17,984 nt of DNA from assembly GCA_036381835.1 (NCBI GenBank), contig DASVCA010000227.1, positions 1-17,984 of the forward strand. Reading direction: 5' to 3'. This document shows positions 6,282 through 14,825 of this stretch, in pieces. Below the pieces are notes generated by a model. The model was not told the DNA's origin and searched no databases. It was given only the letters and a program-made list of their open reading frames with translations. The DNA comes from DASULK01 sp036381835 (GTDB taxonomy: Bacteria > Actinomycetota > Actinomycetes > Mycobacteriales > Micromonosporaceae). How positions within the stretch are numbered: position 1 is the stretch's first letter; each line of letters starts with the position of its first letter. A program made the translations under genes and the position numbers.

Positions 6282-7109
6282 TCAGGCCCGAGGGTCCCGC
6301 AGATCGCCGCGCGCCCGCCGTCGGGTGTCGTAGACGGTCCCCCCGCCTCGCGATCCGGTCGGATCCTCGACTCGGCGCAAAGCGGTCGGGGCGCAGTGTT
6401 CCGGGTCGCCGTCCGCCTCGTACGGGTCGTCCGACGCCCGACGCTCGCGTCGCAGCCGGATCGTGCGGGAGACGACGAAGTATCCGACCGCGACCACGAC
6501 CGCGAGGATGACCAGATTCTGGAACGTGCCCACGTAGTTCTCGACGAGATACCAGTTCTCTCCGAGCACGTACCCCGCCATCACGAAAGTGGTGTTCCAG
6601 ATGAGGCTGCCCAGCGTGGTGTAGAGGACGAAGACGCCGACCCGCATCCGCTCGACGCCCGCCGGCACCGAGATCATGCTCCGGAAGATCGGGATCATGC
6701 GGCCGAAGAAGACCGCCTTCACCCCGTGCCGGACGAACCAGGTTTCGGTCCGATCGATGTCGCTGACCTTGACCAGGGGCAGCTTCGCCGCGATCGCCCG
6801 TACCCGGTCCCGGCCGAGCAGCGCGCCGACGTAGTACAGCGCGAGCGCCCCGGACACCGAGCCGAGCGTGGTCCAGATGATCGCACCGAGCAGGTTCATC
6901 TTCCCCTGGCTCGCGGTGAACCCGGCCAGCGGCAGGATGATCTCGCTGGGGATCGGGGGAAACAGGTTCTCCAGCGCCACCGCTAGCCCAGCACCCGGTC
7001 CGCCGAGGCGTTCCATCAGGTCGGTCACGAAACCGACGAGGCCGCCGGAAGTCGGCTCCGGTTCCGTCGCCACGGCATGGTTGTACAGGGCCGACTGCCA
7101 CTGGATCAT
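6282..7109 (-). CDS. DedA-family membrane protein (SNARE-associated Golgi protein domain)
   Basis: 275 residues from ATG 7109, chosen for GGAGAAGG with suitable spacing; a frame extension further upstream would cover the neighbouring gene. It shows the DedA hallmarks: an early ENLFPPIPSEIILPLAG motif, a GRMIPIFRSMISVPAGVERM block (conserved arginines, lipid-facing re-entrant region), GSLIWNTTFVMAGYVLGENW, and a last membrane segment (about VILAVVVAVGYFVV). DedA proteins act in the inner membrane and are linked to undecaprenyl-phosphate or phospholipid translocation and to membrane homeostasis. The last roughly 55 residues are hydrophilic, Arg/Asp-rich and poorly conserved, possibly read-through extended. 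Probably expressed alone or with the small gene at 7183-7386 upstream on the same strand. Confidence 0.9.
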   Translation of the reverse strand: MIQWQSALYNHAVATEPEPTSGGLVGFVTDLMERLGGPGAGLAVALENLFPPIPSEIILPLAGFTASQGKMNLLGAIIWTTLGSVSGALALYYVGALLGRDRVRAIAAKLPLVKVSDIDRTETWFVRHGVKAVFFGRMIPIFRSMISVPAGVERMRVGVFVLYTTLGSLIWNTTFVMAGYVLGENWYLVENYVGTFQNLVILAVVVAVGYFVVSRTIRLRRERRASDDPYEADGDPEHCAPTALRRVEDPTGSRGGGTVYDTRRRARGDLRDPRA

Positions 7110-7182
7110 GACCTTCTCCGGGTGGGACCGATGGATTGCTGGTGCAGAGATCGTACGGCAGTGGGCGATCCGGGCAGTTCGG

Positions 7183-7386
7183 CTACGTCTCCTCCGAACG
7201 CCACCGATAGATCCACTGGTCCGGTCGTCCGGGTATGGTCTCCAGCTCGTACATCGCGACGCTGCGCAGCCCCTGATCGGTGATGTGGTGGTGGGTGAGT
7301 GGCGGTCGGCCCGTGGAGTCGAGTTCGACGGTGAGCACGGTGCCGTCGGCGGGGCCACCGATCAACGGGACGTCTGCGGATGGCAT
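7183..7386 (-). CDS. Small conserved hypothetical protein
   Basis: 67 residues from ATG 7386. The opening (PLIGGPADGTVLTVELDST) and the end (ELETIPGRPDQWIYRWRSEE) match a pattern common in small actinomycete and phage proteins: a GGP.DG turn, a strand-rich middle and a Tyr-rich end. No catalytic residues are evident and the function is unknown. The upstream ribosome site is weak. It is divergent from rtcB, with about 130 nt between the starts. Confidence 0.65.
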   Translation of the reverse strand: MPSADVPLIGGPADGTVLTVELDSTGRPPLTHHHITDQGLRSVAMYELETIPGRPDQWIYRWRSEET

Positions 7387-7517
7387 GAGCCCATCTTGCG
7401 CGGCAACCGGGCCGGGCCGCAGGAGATCGGGTCAGACGGACCCGGTCGGGTGTATCCCGGGGCGGCCCGGGTAGCCACGGTGACAACCGAACCCGCGGGC
7501 GGGTGGTGGAGGGTGCC

Positions 7518-8936
7518 GTGGAACTGGTCGAAGAGTCGCCGTACCGGTTTCGTATCGACCCTGAAGGAGACATGCGGGTGCCGGGGGTGGTGTTCGCCTC
7601 GCGCCCGCTGCTGCCGGACGTCGAGGCGGACAAGTCCCTGGAACAGGTCCGGAACGTGGCCACCCTCCCGGGCATCGTCGAAGCGTCGTACGCGATGCCG
7701 GACATCCACTGGGGGTACGGCTTCCCGATCGGCGGGGTCGCCGCCACAGATGTCGCCGCGGGCGGGGTGGTGTCGCCGGGCGGCGTGGGGTTCGACATCT
7801 CGTGCGGGGTCCGTCTGCTCGCCGCCGACCTCGACCGGGCGCAGCTTGCGACCAGGCTGTCCGCGCTGATGGACGGCCTCGACCGGGCGATCCCGCGCGG
7901 CATGGGCCGGGGCGCGGTGTGGCGGCTGACCGGCCGGGCGGAACTGGAACAGGTGATGGCGGGCGGTGCTCGGTACGCGGTCGAGCATGGCCACGGCACC
8001 GGACGGGATCTGGCGCGTTGTGAGGACTCGGGCGTCATGGCGGGCGCCGACCCGGCCCAGGTCGGCGAACGAGCGATCCGACGCGGCCTGGAGCAGGTCG
8101 GCAGTCTCGGCTCCGGCAACCACTTCCTGGAGGTGCAGGCGGTCGACGAGGTGTACGACGAGGCGACAGCCGATGCGTTCGGGTTGCGGCATGGCCAGGT
8201 CTGCGTGATGATCCACTGCGGTTCGCGCGGCCTGGGTCACCAGATCTGCACGGATTACGTGCGGATCATGGAGGCGAGCATGGGCGGGCACGGCATCGAG
8301 GTGCCGGACCGGCAACTGGCCTGCGCGCCGGTGTCCGCCCCGGAAGGACAGGACTATCTGGGCGCCATGGCCGCGGCGGCGAACTACGCCCTGGCCAACC
8401 GGCAGGTGCTCGGTGAGGCGGCCCGACGGGTCTTCGACCGGGTCGCCGGTCGCGGACTCGACCTGGTCTACGACGTGTCGCACAACCTGGCGAAGATCGA
8501 GACACATCAGGTCGACGGCCGGTCCCGGCAACTGTGCGTGCACCGCAAAGGCGCCACCCGGGCGTTGCCGCCCGGCCACCCGGATCTTCCGTCGGACCTC
8601 CGCGAGGTGGGGCAGCCGGTGTTCATTCCCGGGACGATGGGGACCGCGTCTTACGTGCTCTCCGGTGCCCCGGACAACCCGGCTTTCGCCTCCACCTGTC
8701 ACGGCGCGGGCCGCCGGCAGAGCCGTCAGCAGGCCGCAAAATCCGTACGCGGCCCCGAGCTGCGCCACCGGCTGGAGGCGCACGGCATCGCGGTACGGGG
8801 CGCGTCGGCACGGGGTCTGGCCGAGGAGACCCCCGAGGCGTACAAGGACGTGGCGGCGGTGGTGGCGGCGGCCGAAGGCGGCGGCTTGTGCCGCATGGTG
8901 GCGCGGCTGGTCCCGCTCGGGGTGGTGAAGGGCTGA
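7518..8936 (+). CDS. rtcB: RtcB RNA ligase (3'-phosphate/2',3'-cyclic phosphate and 5'-OH end joining)
   Basis: 472 residues from GTG 7518, preferred over GTG 7503/7506 because TGGAGGG ends 4 nt before it. RtcB joins RNA 3'-phosphate or cyclic-phosphate ends to 5'-OH ends using GTP and Mn2+. The whole active-site set is visible: D93 and C96 in GVGFDISCGV, N201-H202 in GSGNHFLEV, H233 and H241 in HCGSRGLGHQ, H322 in YDVSHNLAK, and the guanylylated histidine H395 in STCHGAGRR. Length is close to typical bacterial RtcB. The neighbouring archease gene is convergent, with only 2 bp between the stops, rather than co-directional. A role in RNA repair is likely, but the target is unknown. Confidence 0.95.
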   Translation: MELVEESPYRFRIDPEGDMRVPGVVFASRPLLPDVEADKSLEQVRNVATLPGIVEASYAMPDIHWGYGFPIGGVAATDVAAGGVVSPGGVGFDISCGVRLLAADLDRAQLATRLSALMDGLDRAIPRGMGRGAVWRLTGRAELEQVMAGGARYAVEHGHGTGRDLARCEDSGVMAGADPAQVGERAIRRGLEQVGSLGSGNHFLEVQAVDEVYDEATADAFGLRHGQVCVMIHCGSRGLGHQICTDYVRIMEASMGGHGIEVPDRQLACAPVSAPEGQDYLGAMAAAANYALANRQVLGEAARRVFDRVAGRGLDLVYDVSHNLAKIETHQVDGRSRQLCVHRKGATRALPPGHPDLPSDLREVGQPVFIPGTMGTASYVLSGAPDNPAFASTCHGAGRRQSRQQAAKSVRGPELRHRLEAHGIAVRGASARGLAEETPEAYKDVAAVVAAAEGGGLCRMVARLVPLGVVKG

Positions 8937-8938
8937 CC

Positions 8939-9367
8939 TCAGACGTCGAGGGTGACCTGACAGGACCAGCCGGCCGCGTCGGGGCCGAAGCGCAACTCGT
9001 GCAGGGACACCGCCTTCGGTACCGCGCCCACCAGCTCGGCCCGGCCCGCGTCTACCACCCGCATGAACAGTTCAAGCCCGCCGTCCCGGGCGCTCACCTC
9101 GGTCACCACCGGGAGCCGGCCTTCCACATCCAGTCGGTAGATCACCTCGTCGAGGGCGGCGACCAGCAGGTCCGCGTCGCGGCCCGGCCCGACCCGGAGT
9201 CGTACGGTCTCGGTCGGCTCCCCGTCGGGCACCTCGGCGAAGCTGTCCACCAGCGCCGCTACGGCCTCCGCCACGCATTCTTCGCGGTTGCGCGCCCACG
9301 CCTCGATTCGGACGTCCGCCGTGTGCGGCACCCGGCGGTGCCCGGCCGCCGGTCGCGTATCCACCAT
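8939..9367 (-). CDS. Archease, RtcB activator
   Basis: 142 residues from ATG 9367; a GTG at 9364 has better spacing from the GATGAGG upstream and is an alternative. Motifs: PHTADVRIEAWARNREECVA at the N-terminus, the central DADLLVAALDEVIYRLDVEG, and a C-terminal KAVSLHELRFGPDAAGWSCQ with the acidic residues that bind metal. Archease speeds RtcB guanylylation and broadens its nucleotide use. Its gene ends 2 bp from the rtcB stop on the opposite strand, so the two must be transcribed from separate promoters and could interfere by antisense read-through. Confidence 0.92.
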   Translation of the reverse strand: MVDTRPAAGHRRVPHTADVRIEAWARNREECVAEAVAALVDSFAEVPDGEPTETVRLRVGPGRDADLLVAALDEVIYRLDVEGRLPVVTEVSARDGGLELFMRVVDAGRAELVGAVPKAVSLHELRFGPDAAGWSCQVTLDV

Positions 9368-9488
9368 GGCCTCATCGTGACCGGACACCGCTTCGGTGCG
9401 CAGGAAATCTGTCAGGTCGGCGCGCGGCGGCACCAAATATCCTTGGGGCCAGGCACAGAGCCGCCCGATCCATGACATGCCTCTTGGG

Positions 9489-9512
9489 GCTGCTCATCAG
9501 GGCCAGACCGCC
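9489..9512. repeat. 24-bp direct repeat, copy 1
   Basis: Identical over 24 bp to 9857-9880; the core is GCTGCTCATCAGGGCCAGAC. It lies between the archease start and the end of the small gene at 9554. The flanking bases differ, so the repeat is sharply bounded. Confidence 0.85.
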
Positions 9513-9553
9513 ACGTCTGGCCGACCGGGGATCGCCCCCGGTTTCGCGCCACG

Positions 9554-9772
9554 TCACATGGTCGCGGTGACTTCTCGTATGACCCGCTCCACTTGGGCGA
9601 TCACGTCATCCTCCGTGATGTCCTTGCGGATGCGGACCACCATGTGGATGTTCCTGCCCTTGAACTCCGGCGTGTCGATCCGGCAGAGGATCGCGCCCGT
9701 CTCGCCATCTCGCTCCGCGACGTCGCGCACCGCGGCCACGACCTCCGCCGCCTGCTCCCGGGAAATCGTCAA
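9554..9772 (-). CDS. Small conserved-looking protein of unknown function, TTG start
   Basis: 72 residues. The start is a TTG (9770-9772) preceded by GAGGAG at 8 nt spacing, a strong site that decides the start. The protein is compact and alpha/beta: SREQAAEVVAAVRDVAERDG (helix), AILCRIDTPEFKGRNIHMVV (strands), then KDITEDDVIAQVERVIREVT (helix). No motif identifies it. The gene is bracketed by the two copies of a 24-bp direct repeat. Confidence 0.7.
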   Translation of the reverse strand: MTISREQAAEVVAAVRDVAERDGETGAILCRIDTPEFKGRNIHMVVRIRKDITEDDVIAQVERVIREVTATM

Positions 9773-9856
9773 TCCCGAACCTCCTCATGAGCTTGTTGCG
9801 CCCATTGTGCACCTTCCCTCCGACAACACATCCCGCTCTCGGATACCGTGCTCTCT

Positions 9857-9880
9857 GGCTGCTCATCAGGGCCAGACCGC
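9857..9880. repeat. 24-bp direct repeat, copy 2
   Basis: Second exact copy, in the same orientation, 368 bp from the first. It lies upstream of the small gene at 9554-9772, between it and the DUF3040 gene. The intervening 9881-9970 holds nothing else recognisable. Confidence 0.85.
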
Positions 9881-9970
9881 GGCTGCTGCTTCGTCAGCTC
9901 GGCCCGGATCGGCGGACCGGGGCTGACGCGACGGTTGCGTCGGGCGTACGAGCGTTTCGGCACCGCACCG

Positions 9971-10225
9971 CTACCAGCGGCGGTGGACGGTCCGCAGCAC
10001 CGTTCCCCCGGCCACCAGGGCGGCCACGATGACGACGACGGAGAACCAACCGCCGACCACGGCCAGCGGCGGTACCGCCGCCCACAGCAGCAGAGTGACC
10101 AGGACTAGCAGCCGGGTCCGCCGAGTCCACGGCCGGTCCCCCACGCGGGCGACGAAGTCCGGATCCGTCGCCCGCAGATGTCGGGTGATCTCCTCGAACC
10201 GGCGTTGATCCTCTTTGCTGAGCAT
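9971..10225 (-). CDS. DUF3040 membrane protein
   Basis: 84 residues. The start MLSKEDQRRFEEITRHLRAT is characteristic of the actinobacterial DUF3040 family, followed by DPDFVARVGDRPW and two hydrophobic segments (about 38-57 and 60-76). Upstream GGGAAGG lies at a suitable distance from the ATG. Function unknown; members are small two-span membrane proteins. Confidence 0.85.
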   Translation of the reverse strand: MLSKEDQRRFEEITRHLRATDPDFVARVGDRPWTRRTRLLVLVTLLLWAAVPPLAVVGGWFSVVVIVAALVAGGTVLRTVHRRW

Positions 10226-10411
10226 GCTGGTGGCCTTCCCTCACGCGTCAAACAAGCTGATCAGGGGTTACCCGTCGGCTCCGGCTTCACGCACCGGCGC
10301 TCGTTCCTTCGCACGCCGCCCCCGGGCACCGCCGGGCGCATCCCGGCCGAGTCCCGACGACGGATCAGGCACTCGGCAGCGCGGCGCAGCCGCCGACGGC
10401 GCGGGCGCCGG

Positions 10412-10417
10412 TAAGCT
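10412..10417 (+). promoter_or_regulatory. -10 box for a probably leaderless Nif3-like transcript
   Basis: TAAGCT ends 8 nt before the GTG at 10426, the spacing at which actinomycete transcripts begin at or next to the start codon. No Shine-Dalgarno sequence is present, which fits leaderless translation. The rest of 10226-10411 shows nothing recognisable. Confidence 0.5.
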
Positions 10418-10425
10418 GAGCCGCC

Positions 10426-11304
10426 GTGAGCACAACTGGATCCCCGCCGGTGAGCGTGGTAGACCTCGTCGCCGCGCTGGAGCGGCGCTACCCGTCCGGG
10501 TGGGCCGAGGACTGGGACCGGGTGGGGTTGGTTCTCGGCGAGCCGCAGGCACCGGTCTCCCGTGTGCTGTGCGTGGTCGACTGTGTGCCGGAGACGGTCG
10601 CCGAGGCGCTCGATGTGGGCGCCGACCTGATCGTGGCGCATCATCCGCTGCTGTTGCGGGGCGTCTCATCGGTGGCACCGACCACCTACAAGGGGCGTAT
10701 CGTCCACCAGCTCATCAAGCACGACGTGGCGCTCTACGTCGCGCACACCAATGCCGACATCGCCAACCCCGGGGTGTCCGACGCGCTCGCCGCTCGGTTG
10801 CGCCTGCGCGATCTGCGTCCGCTGCGTCCCGCCGCCGCGGGCAGCCCCGCTGCCGGGGAAGGACGCGGGGTCGGGCGGGTGGGCCGGCTGCCGGAGCCGA
10901 TGACGCTCGCCGCGCTGACGGAGTACGCAGCCGCGGTCCTACCGGCGACGGCATGGGGGGTTCGGGCCGCCGGCGAACCGAACCGGACCATCACCACCGT
11001 GGCGGTTTGCGGTGGTGCGGGGGATTCCTACCTGGCGGACGCGACCGCCGCCGGGGCCGACGCCTATCTCACCGCTGACCTGCGACACCATCCCGCCAGC
11101 GAACACATCGCCGGCGGCGGGCCGGCCCTGCTGGACGCCGCCCACTGGGCCACCGAGCGCCCCTGGCTGGACGATCTCGCCAGCTACCTTCGGGAGTCCG
11201 CGAAGGTCGAGGTGATCGTCTCCGACCTCGACACCGACCCCTGGACCGTGCACGCGGGCTCCCACCCCTCCCCAGACGCAACCGCAAAGGAGGCCCGACC
11301 GTGA
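10426..11304 (+). CDS. Nif3-like dinuclear metal-centre protein (YbgI/GTP cyclohydrolase I type 2 family)
   Basis: 292 residues, GTG start. The bimetal ligands are visible: LIVAHHPLL (H72, H73), YVAHTNAD (H107, D111) and DAAHWATE near the C-terminus (H240, E244). Early DLVAALERRYPSGWAEDWDR with GLVLG is also typical. The insert between residues about 130 and 165 is Ala/Gly/Pro-rich and looks like a linker. Members form hexameric rings; the biochemical role is unsettled despite the GTP cyclohydrolase label. The stop overlaps the next gene's start (GTGA), so it heads a coupled operon with the zinc-ribbon protein and the RNase H fusion. Confidence 0.9.
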   Translation: MSTTGSPPVSVVDLVAALERRYPSGWAEDWDRVGLVLGEPQAPVSRVLCVVDCVPETVAEALDVGADLIVAHHPLLLRGVSSVAPTTYKGRIVHQLIKHDVALYVAHTNADIANPGVSDALAARLRLRDLRPLRPAAAGSPAAGEGRGVGRVGRLPEPMTLAALTEYAAAVLPATAWGVRAAGEPNRTITTVAVCGGAGDSYLADATAAGADAYLTADLRHHPASEHIAGGGPALLDAAHWATERPWLDDLASYLRESAKVEVIVSDLDTDPWTVHAGSHPSPDATAKEARP

Positions 11305-12041
11305 AGGCCGACCCGGAAGCACAGCGCCGCTTGTTGGACCTGCAGGCGATCGACACGGCGCTCGCCCAACTCGCCCATCGACGGCGCACGTTGCCCGAGC
11401 ACGCCGAGGTGCAATCCCTGGCCCGGGAACTGTCCGCGCTCGAGGACGAGCGGGTACGCGCGCAGGTCACCGTCGATGACCTGGATCGTGACATCGCCCG
11501 GCTCGAACGGGACATCGAGCAGGTGCGGGCTCGCAGGGAGCGGGACGACGCACGGCTGGCGGCCGGTACCGGACCAGCACGCGAGTTGACGGCCCTGCAG
11601 CACGAGGTGGCCTCCCTCAACCGGCGCCAGCGTGAGCTGGAGGACGCCGAACTGGAGCTGATGGAGCAACGGGAGGTGGCGCAGCGGACCCTCGACGACG
11701 TGCAGGCCCGCCTGGTCGAGACGCGCGACAAGCTGGCTGCGACCGAGGCACGCCGTGACCAGCTGCTGGCCGACATCACGCGGGAGGAGGAGTTCAGGGC
11801 GCAGGCGCGCAAGCCCCTGGCCGCGGACCTTCCGGCCGACCTGGTCGCCCTCTACGAGAAGCTCCGCGAGGCCACCGGCGGGGTCGGGGCGGCGTTGCTG
11901 GCCGGTGGGCGCTGTGGCGGATGCCGGCTCGAGTTGTCCGGGGCCGATCGGGCACGGATCAAGGCCGCCTCGCCCGACGAGGTGGTGCGCTGTGAGGAGT
12001 GCCGACGCATCCTGGTCCGCACCGCCGAGTCCGGGCTGTGA
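11301..12041 (+). CDS. C4 zinc-ribbon coiled-coil protein (CT398/DUF164-like)
   Basis: 246 residues. The GTG start overlaps the upstream TGA, with AAAGGAGG about 8 nt before it. Residues about 10-175 are a long Arg/Glu-rich coiled coil (LQAIDTALAQLAHRR; ERDIEQVRARRERDDARL). The C-terminus carries a zinc ribbon with CGGC (C205, C208) and CEEC (C231, C234). The family folds as a helical hairpin capped by the ribbon and is thought to bind nucleic acid or act as an adaptor. Its conserved place between Nif3-like and RNase H genes in actinobacteria suggests a role in nucleic-acid metabolism. Confidence 0.9.
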   Translation: MKADPEAQRRLLDLQAIDTALAQLAHRRRTLPEHAEVQSLARELSALEDERVRAQVTVDDLDRDIARLERDIEQVRARRERDDARLAAGTGPARELTALQHEVASLNRRQRELEDAELELMEQREVAQRTLDDVQARLVETRDKLAATEARRDQLLADITREEEFRAQARKPLAADLPADLVALYEKLREATGGVGAALLAGGRCGGCRLELSGADRARIKAASPDEVVRCEECRRILVRTAESGL

Positions 12042-12081
12042 GTGGGATCCGTACCGGCGAAACCGTGGGACGGGTGTGCCG

Positions 12082-13239
12082 ATGAAGGTCGTTGTCGAGG
12101 CCGACGGCGGGGCGCGCGGCAATCCCGGCCCGGCCGGCTACGGTGCGGTGGTCCGGTCCGCCGACACCGGGGAGGTGCTGGCCGAACGCTCCGAGGCGAT
12201 CGGGGTCGCCACCAACAACGTCGCCGAGTATCGGGGACTCATCGCCGGGCTGGAGGCCGCCGCCGCCCTCGGCGCGACCGAGGTCCAGGTGCGGATGGAC
12301 GCCAAGCTGGTCATCGAGCAGATGTCCGGCCGCTGGCGGATCAAACATCCTGGACTGCGTCCGCTCGCCGCCCAGGCGGCGCGATTGGTCCGCGGCTTCG
12401 ACACGGTCGCCTTCGTCTGGGTTCCCCGCGAGCGCAACCGGCACGCGGACGCCTTGGCGAACGCGGCGATGGACCTGGCCGCAGGGAAGGTTCCGAAGCC
12501 GTCGCGCCCCGCATCGGAGCCGGCGTCCGGGCGGGCGCCGACGCCGGCCGTCGCGTCTTCGGCCACAGCGGCGGACGGCACGCCCGGTCCCGGTTCGTGG
12601 GAGCCGCGCGCGGCGGAGTCGGCCACCCGTCTGCTGCTCGTTCGGCACGGTGAGACGGAGTTCACCGCGCAACGCCGCTACTCCGGTCGGGGTGACGTGC
12701 CGCTCACGCCGAAGGGGGTGGAGCAGGCGCGGGCCGTTGCCGTACGGGTGGCGGGCCTGGCCCCGCAGCCGGCTGTCGTGCTCACCTCACCCCTGTCCCG
12801 GTGCACGGCAACCGCCGAGGCGATAGCCGGTGTCACCGGTGCCGCCGTGGTCGTCGATCCGGACCTGGTCGAGTGTGACTTCGGCGCGTGGGAGGGCCGC
12901 ACCTTCGCCGAGGTACGGGCGCAGTGGCCGGCCGAGTTGGACGTCTGGCTGGCATCCACACAGGTCGCCCCGCCCGGCGGCGAGTCGTTCGCGCAGATCG
13001 CCGACCGCCTACGACGCTTCCGTGCGAAGCTGTCGGAGAAATACCGGGGTCAGGCGGTGGTCGTGGTGTCCCACGTCTCGCCGCTGAAGCTCCTGCTGCG
13101 CGACGCTCTCGCCGCGGGCGACGCATTCCTGCACCGGCTCTACCTCGACCCGGGCGGTATCTCCATCGTGGACTCCTGGTCGGACGGCGGGGTCGCGGTG
13201 CGCTGTGTCAACGACACGTCGCATCTGCCCGCCCGATAA
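12082..13239 (+). CDS. Bifunctional RNase H / histidine (acid) phosphatase
   Basis: 385 residues from ATG 12082 (GTG 12076 is an alternative; the ribosome site is weak). Residues 1-about 135 are a type I RNase H domain with its acidic set: D8 in EADGG, E49 in VAEYRGL, D73 in RMDAKL and D123 in NRHADAL. A Pro/Ala/Ser linker (about 140-180) joins a histidine phosphatase domain with the phospho-acceptor RHGE (H189), the acidic VECDFGAWEGR, and VVVSHVSPLK (H331). In mycobacteria the orthologue degrades RNA in RNA/DNA hybrids and has phosphatase activity linked to alpha-ribazole phosphate, so a cobamide role is possible. Follows the zinc-ribbon gene by 40 bp. Confidence 0.93.
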   Translation: MKVVVEADGGARGNPGPAGYGAVVRSADTGEVLAERSEAIGVATNNVAEYRGLIAGLEAAAALGATEVQVRMDAKLVIEQMSGRWRIKHPGLRPLAAQAARLVRGFDTVAFVWVPRERNRHADALANAAMDLAAGKVPKPSRPASEPASGRAPTPAVASSATAADGTPGPGSWEPRAAESATRLLLVRHGETEFTAQRRYSGRGDVPLTPKGVEQARAVAVRVAGLAPQPAVVLTSPLSRCTATAEAIAGVTGAAVVVDPDLVECDFGAWEGRTFAEVRAQWPAELDVWLASTQVAPPGGESFAQIADRLRRFRAKLSEKYRGQAVVVVSHVSPLKLLLRDALAAGDAFLHRLYLDPGGISIVDSWSDGGVAVRCVNDTSHLPAR

Positions 13240-13291
13240 CCGGTCGCACACGCGGGCCGACCCGTGGGGTGGTCGAGGACCGGGCGACGGG

Positions 13292-14053
13292 TCAGCCGAA
13301 GGCGCGGAAGAGCAGGACGGTGCCGACCGCCGTGCCGAACGAGACGATGACGAACCGGAGCACGGTGGCCGGCATACGGCGGACGAGCCGCGCGCCGACG
13401 TATCCGCCGGTGACGGTGGCCGGCGCGAGCAACGCCACGGCGAACCAGTCGACCGGCCCGAACAGCGCGAAGACGACGACGGTGATCAGCCCGACGACCG
13501 CGGAGAGAAGGTTCTTGAGCGCGCTGATCCGGGCCAGGGTCTCGTCCAGTACCAGGCCCAGGCCGGCAACCAACATGATCCCGAGAGCGGCGCCGAAGTA
13601 GCCGCCGTACACCGAACCCAGGCCGATCATGGTCTGCAGGGCGATGGTTCGGCGGCGCGGGGTGAGGTCACGGGGATGCCCGACGAGGCGGCGCAACCGG
13701 TCCTGGAACGCGAGGACCGCGGTGGCGCCGAGCACCAGGAACGGCACCACGACCTCGAACGCCCGCGCCGGGGTGACCAGGAGGAGGACACTGCCGATCC
13801 CGGTGCCGACCGCCGCGGTGGGCAGGACGGCGAGCAGTCGCCGAGACGGCGGCAGGTCGGTCCGGCTGCCGTAGGCGCTGCCGAGGTAACCGGGGAAGAT
13901 CGCCACCGAGTTGGTCACGTTCGCGGGCACAGCCGGCAGACCCACGGCGATCAGGGAAGGGAACGTGATCAGCGAGCCGCCGCCGGCCGCGGCGTTGACC
14001 AGGCCTGCGCTGATCCCGGCGATGATCAGCAGGAGGACGTCGAGCGGTTGCAC
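13292..14053 (-). CDS. TauE/SafE-family permease (sulfite exporter type)
   Basis: 253 residues from GTG 14053. An upstream ATG at 14164 would place 37 weakly conserved residues in front and touch the rnpB 5' end, so the shorter start is preferred although its ribosome site is weak. TauE repeats are visible: the first, LLLIIAGISAGLVNAAAGGG with SLITFPSLIAVGLP, and VTNSVAIFPGYLGSAYGSR; the second, SVYGGYFGAALGIMLVAGLG and ARISALKNLLSAVVGLITVV. About eight membrane segments are expected. The family exports sulfite, sulfonates and similar anions. The substrate here is unknown. The gene is convergent with the RNase H/phosphatase gene. Confidence 0.9.
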   Translation of the reverse strand: MQPLDVLLLIIAGISAGLVNAAAGGGSLITFPSLIAVGLPAVPANVTNSVAIFPGYLGSAYGSRTDLPPSRRLLAVLPTAAVGTGIGSVLLLVTPARAFEVVVPFLVLGATAVLAFQDRLRRLVGHPRDLTPRRRTIALQTMIGLGSVYGGYFGAALGIMLVAGLGLVLDETLARISALKNLLSAVVGLITVVVFALFGPVDWFAVALLAPATVTGGYVGARLVRRMPATVLRFVIVSFGTAVGTVLLFRAFG

Positions 14054-14164
14054 CGGCCCGAGGCTAGTCCCGGACCGGGACGGAATCTCGACCGGGCGGG
14101 GGGTGTTCTCCACGGCGGGACAGCCGGGCACCGGCCGGTGATCGCGACCGGTAGGCTGGATCAT

Positions 14165-14582
<418 letters not shown>

Positions 14583-14584
14583 CC

Positions 14585-14631
14585 ACCAGGTCGCAGCTCC
14601 TATCAAGGCTACGACCTGGTCATATACCAGG
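14585..14631 (+). terminator. Alternating hairpins after rnpB
   Basis: ACCAGGTCG (14585-14593) pairs perfectly with CGACCTGGT (14612-14620) across an 18-nt loop. The same CCTGGT (14615-14620) can instead pair with ACCAGG (14626-14631) across CATAT. The two stems exclude each other. It is probably the rnpB 3' end or terminator, starting only 3 nt after P1. Confidence 0.5.
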
Positions 14632-14670
14632 ACGTCTATGGGTGTTGGTGGTCGTCATTGGTTCTCGTTC

Positions 14671-14708
14671 GACGCCCTGGAGACGCCCTGACGCCCTGGA
14701 GACGCCCT
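14671..14708. repeat. Tandem 19-bp repeat, two copies
   Basis: GACGCCCTGGAGACGCCCT occurs twice head to tail (14671-14689, 14690-14708) without mismatch. Each unit itself holds GACGCCCT twice. Confidence 0.9.
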
Positions 14709-14825
14709 GACTATGAGCTGCGGAACTTCAGGTCTGAATGACGAAGATCACGTCCAACAGGAGCAAGACGGCGAGATCGCGTAGACCGGGTTGCGACTAC
14801 TTCGGTATGAACGCCGCTTCAGGCT

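Noticed and set aside
5766..6986. 406-codon plus-strand frame
   Set aside because: Antisense to the secreted protein gene, the gene remnant and the DedA gene; product is Arg/Asp/His-rich without a fold.
9489..9512. Minus-strand CTGATGAG in the 24-bp repeat as a hammerhead ribozyme core
   Set aside because: The CGAAA half of the core and the required helices are absent around both copies.
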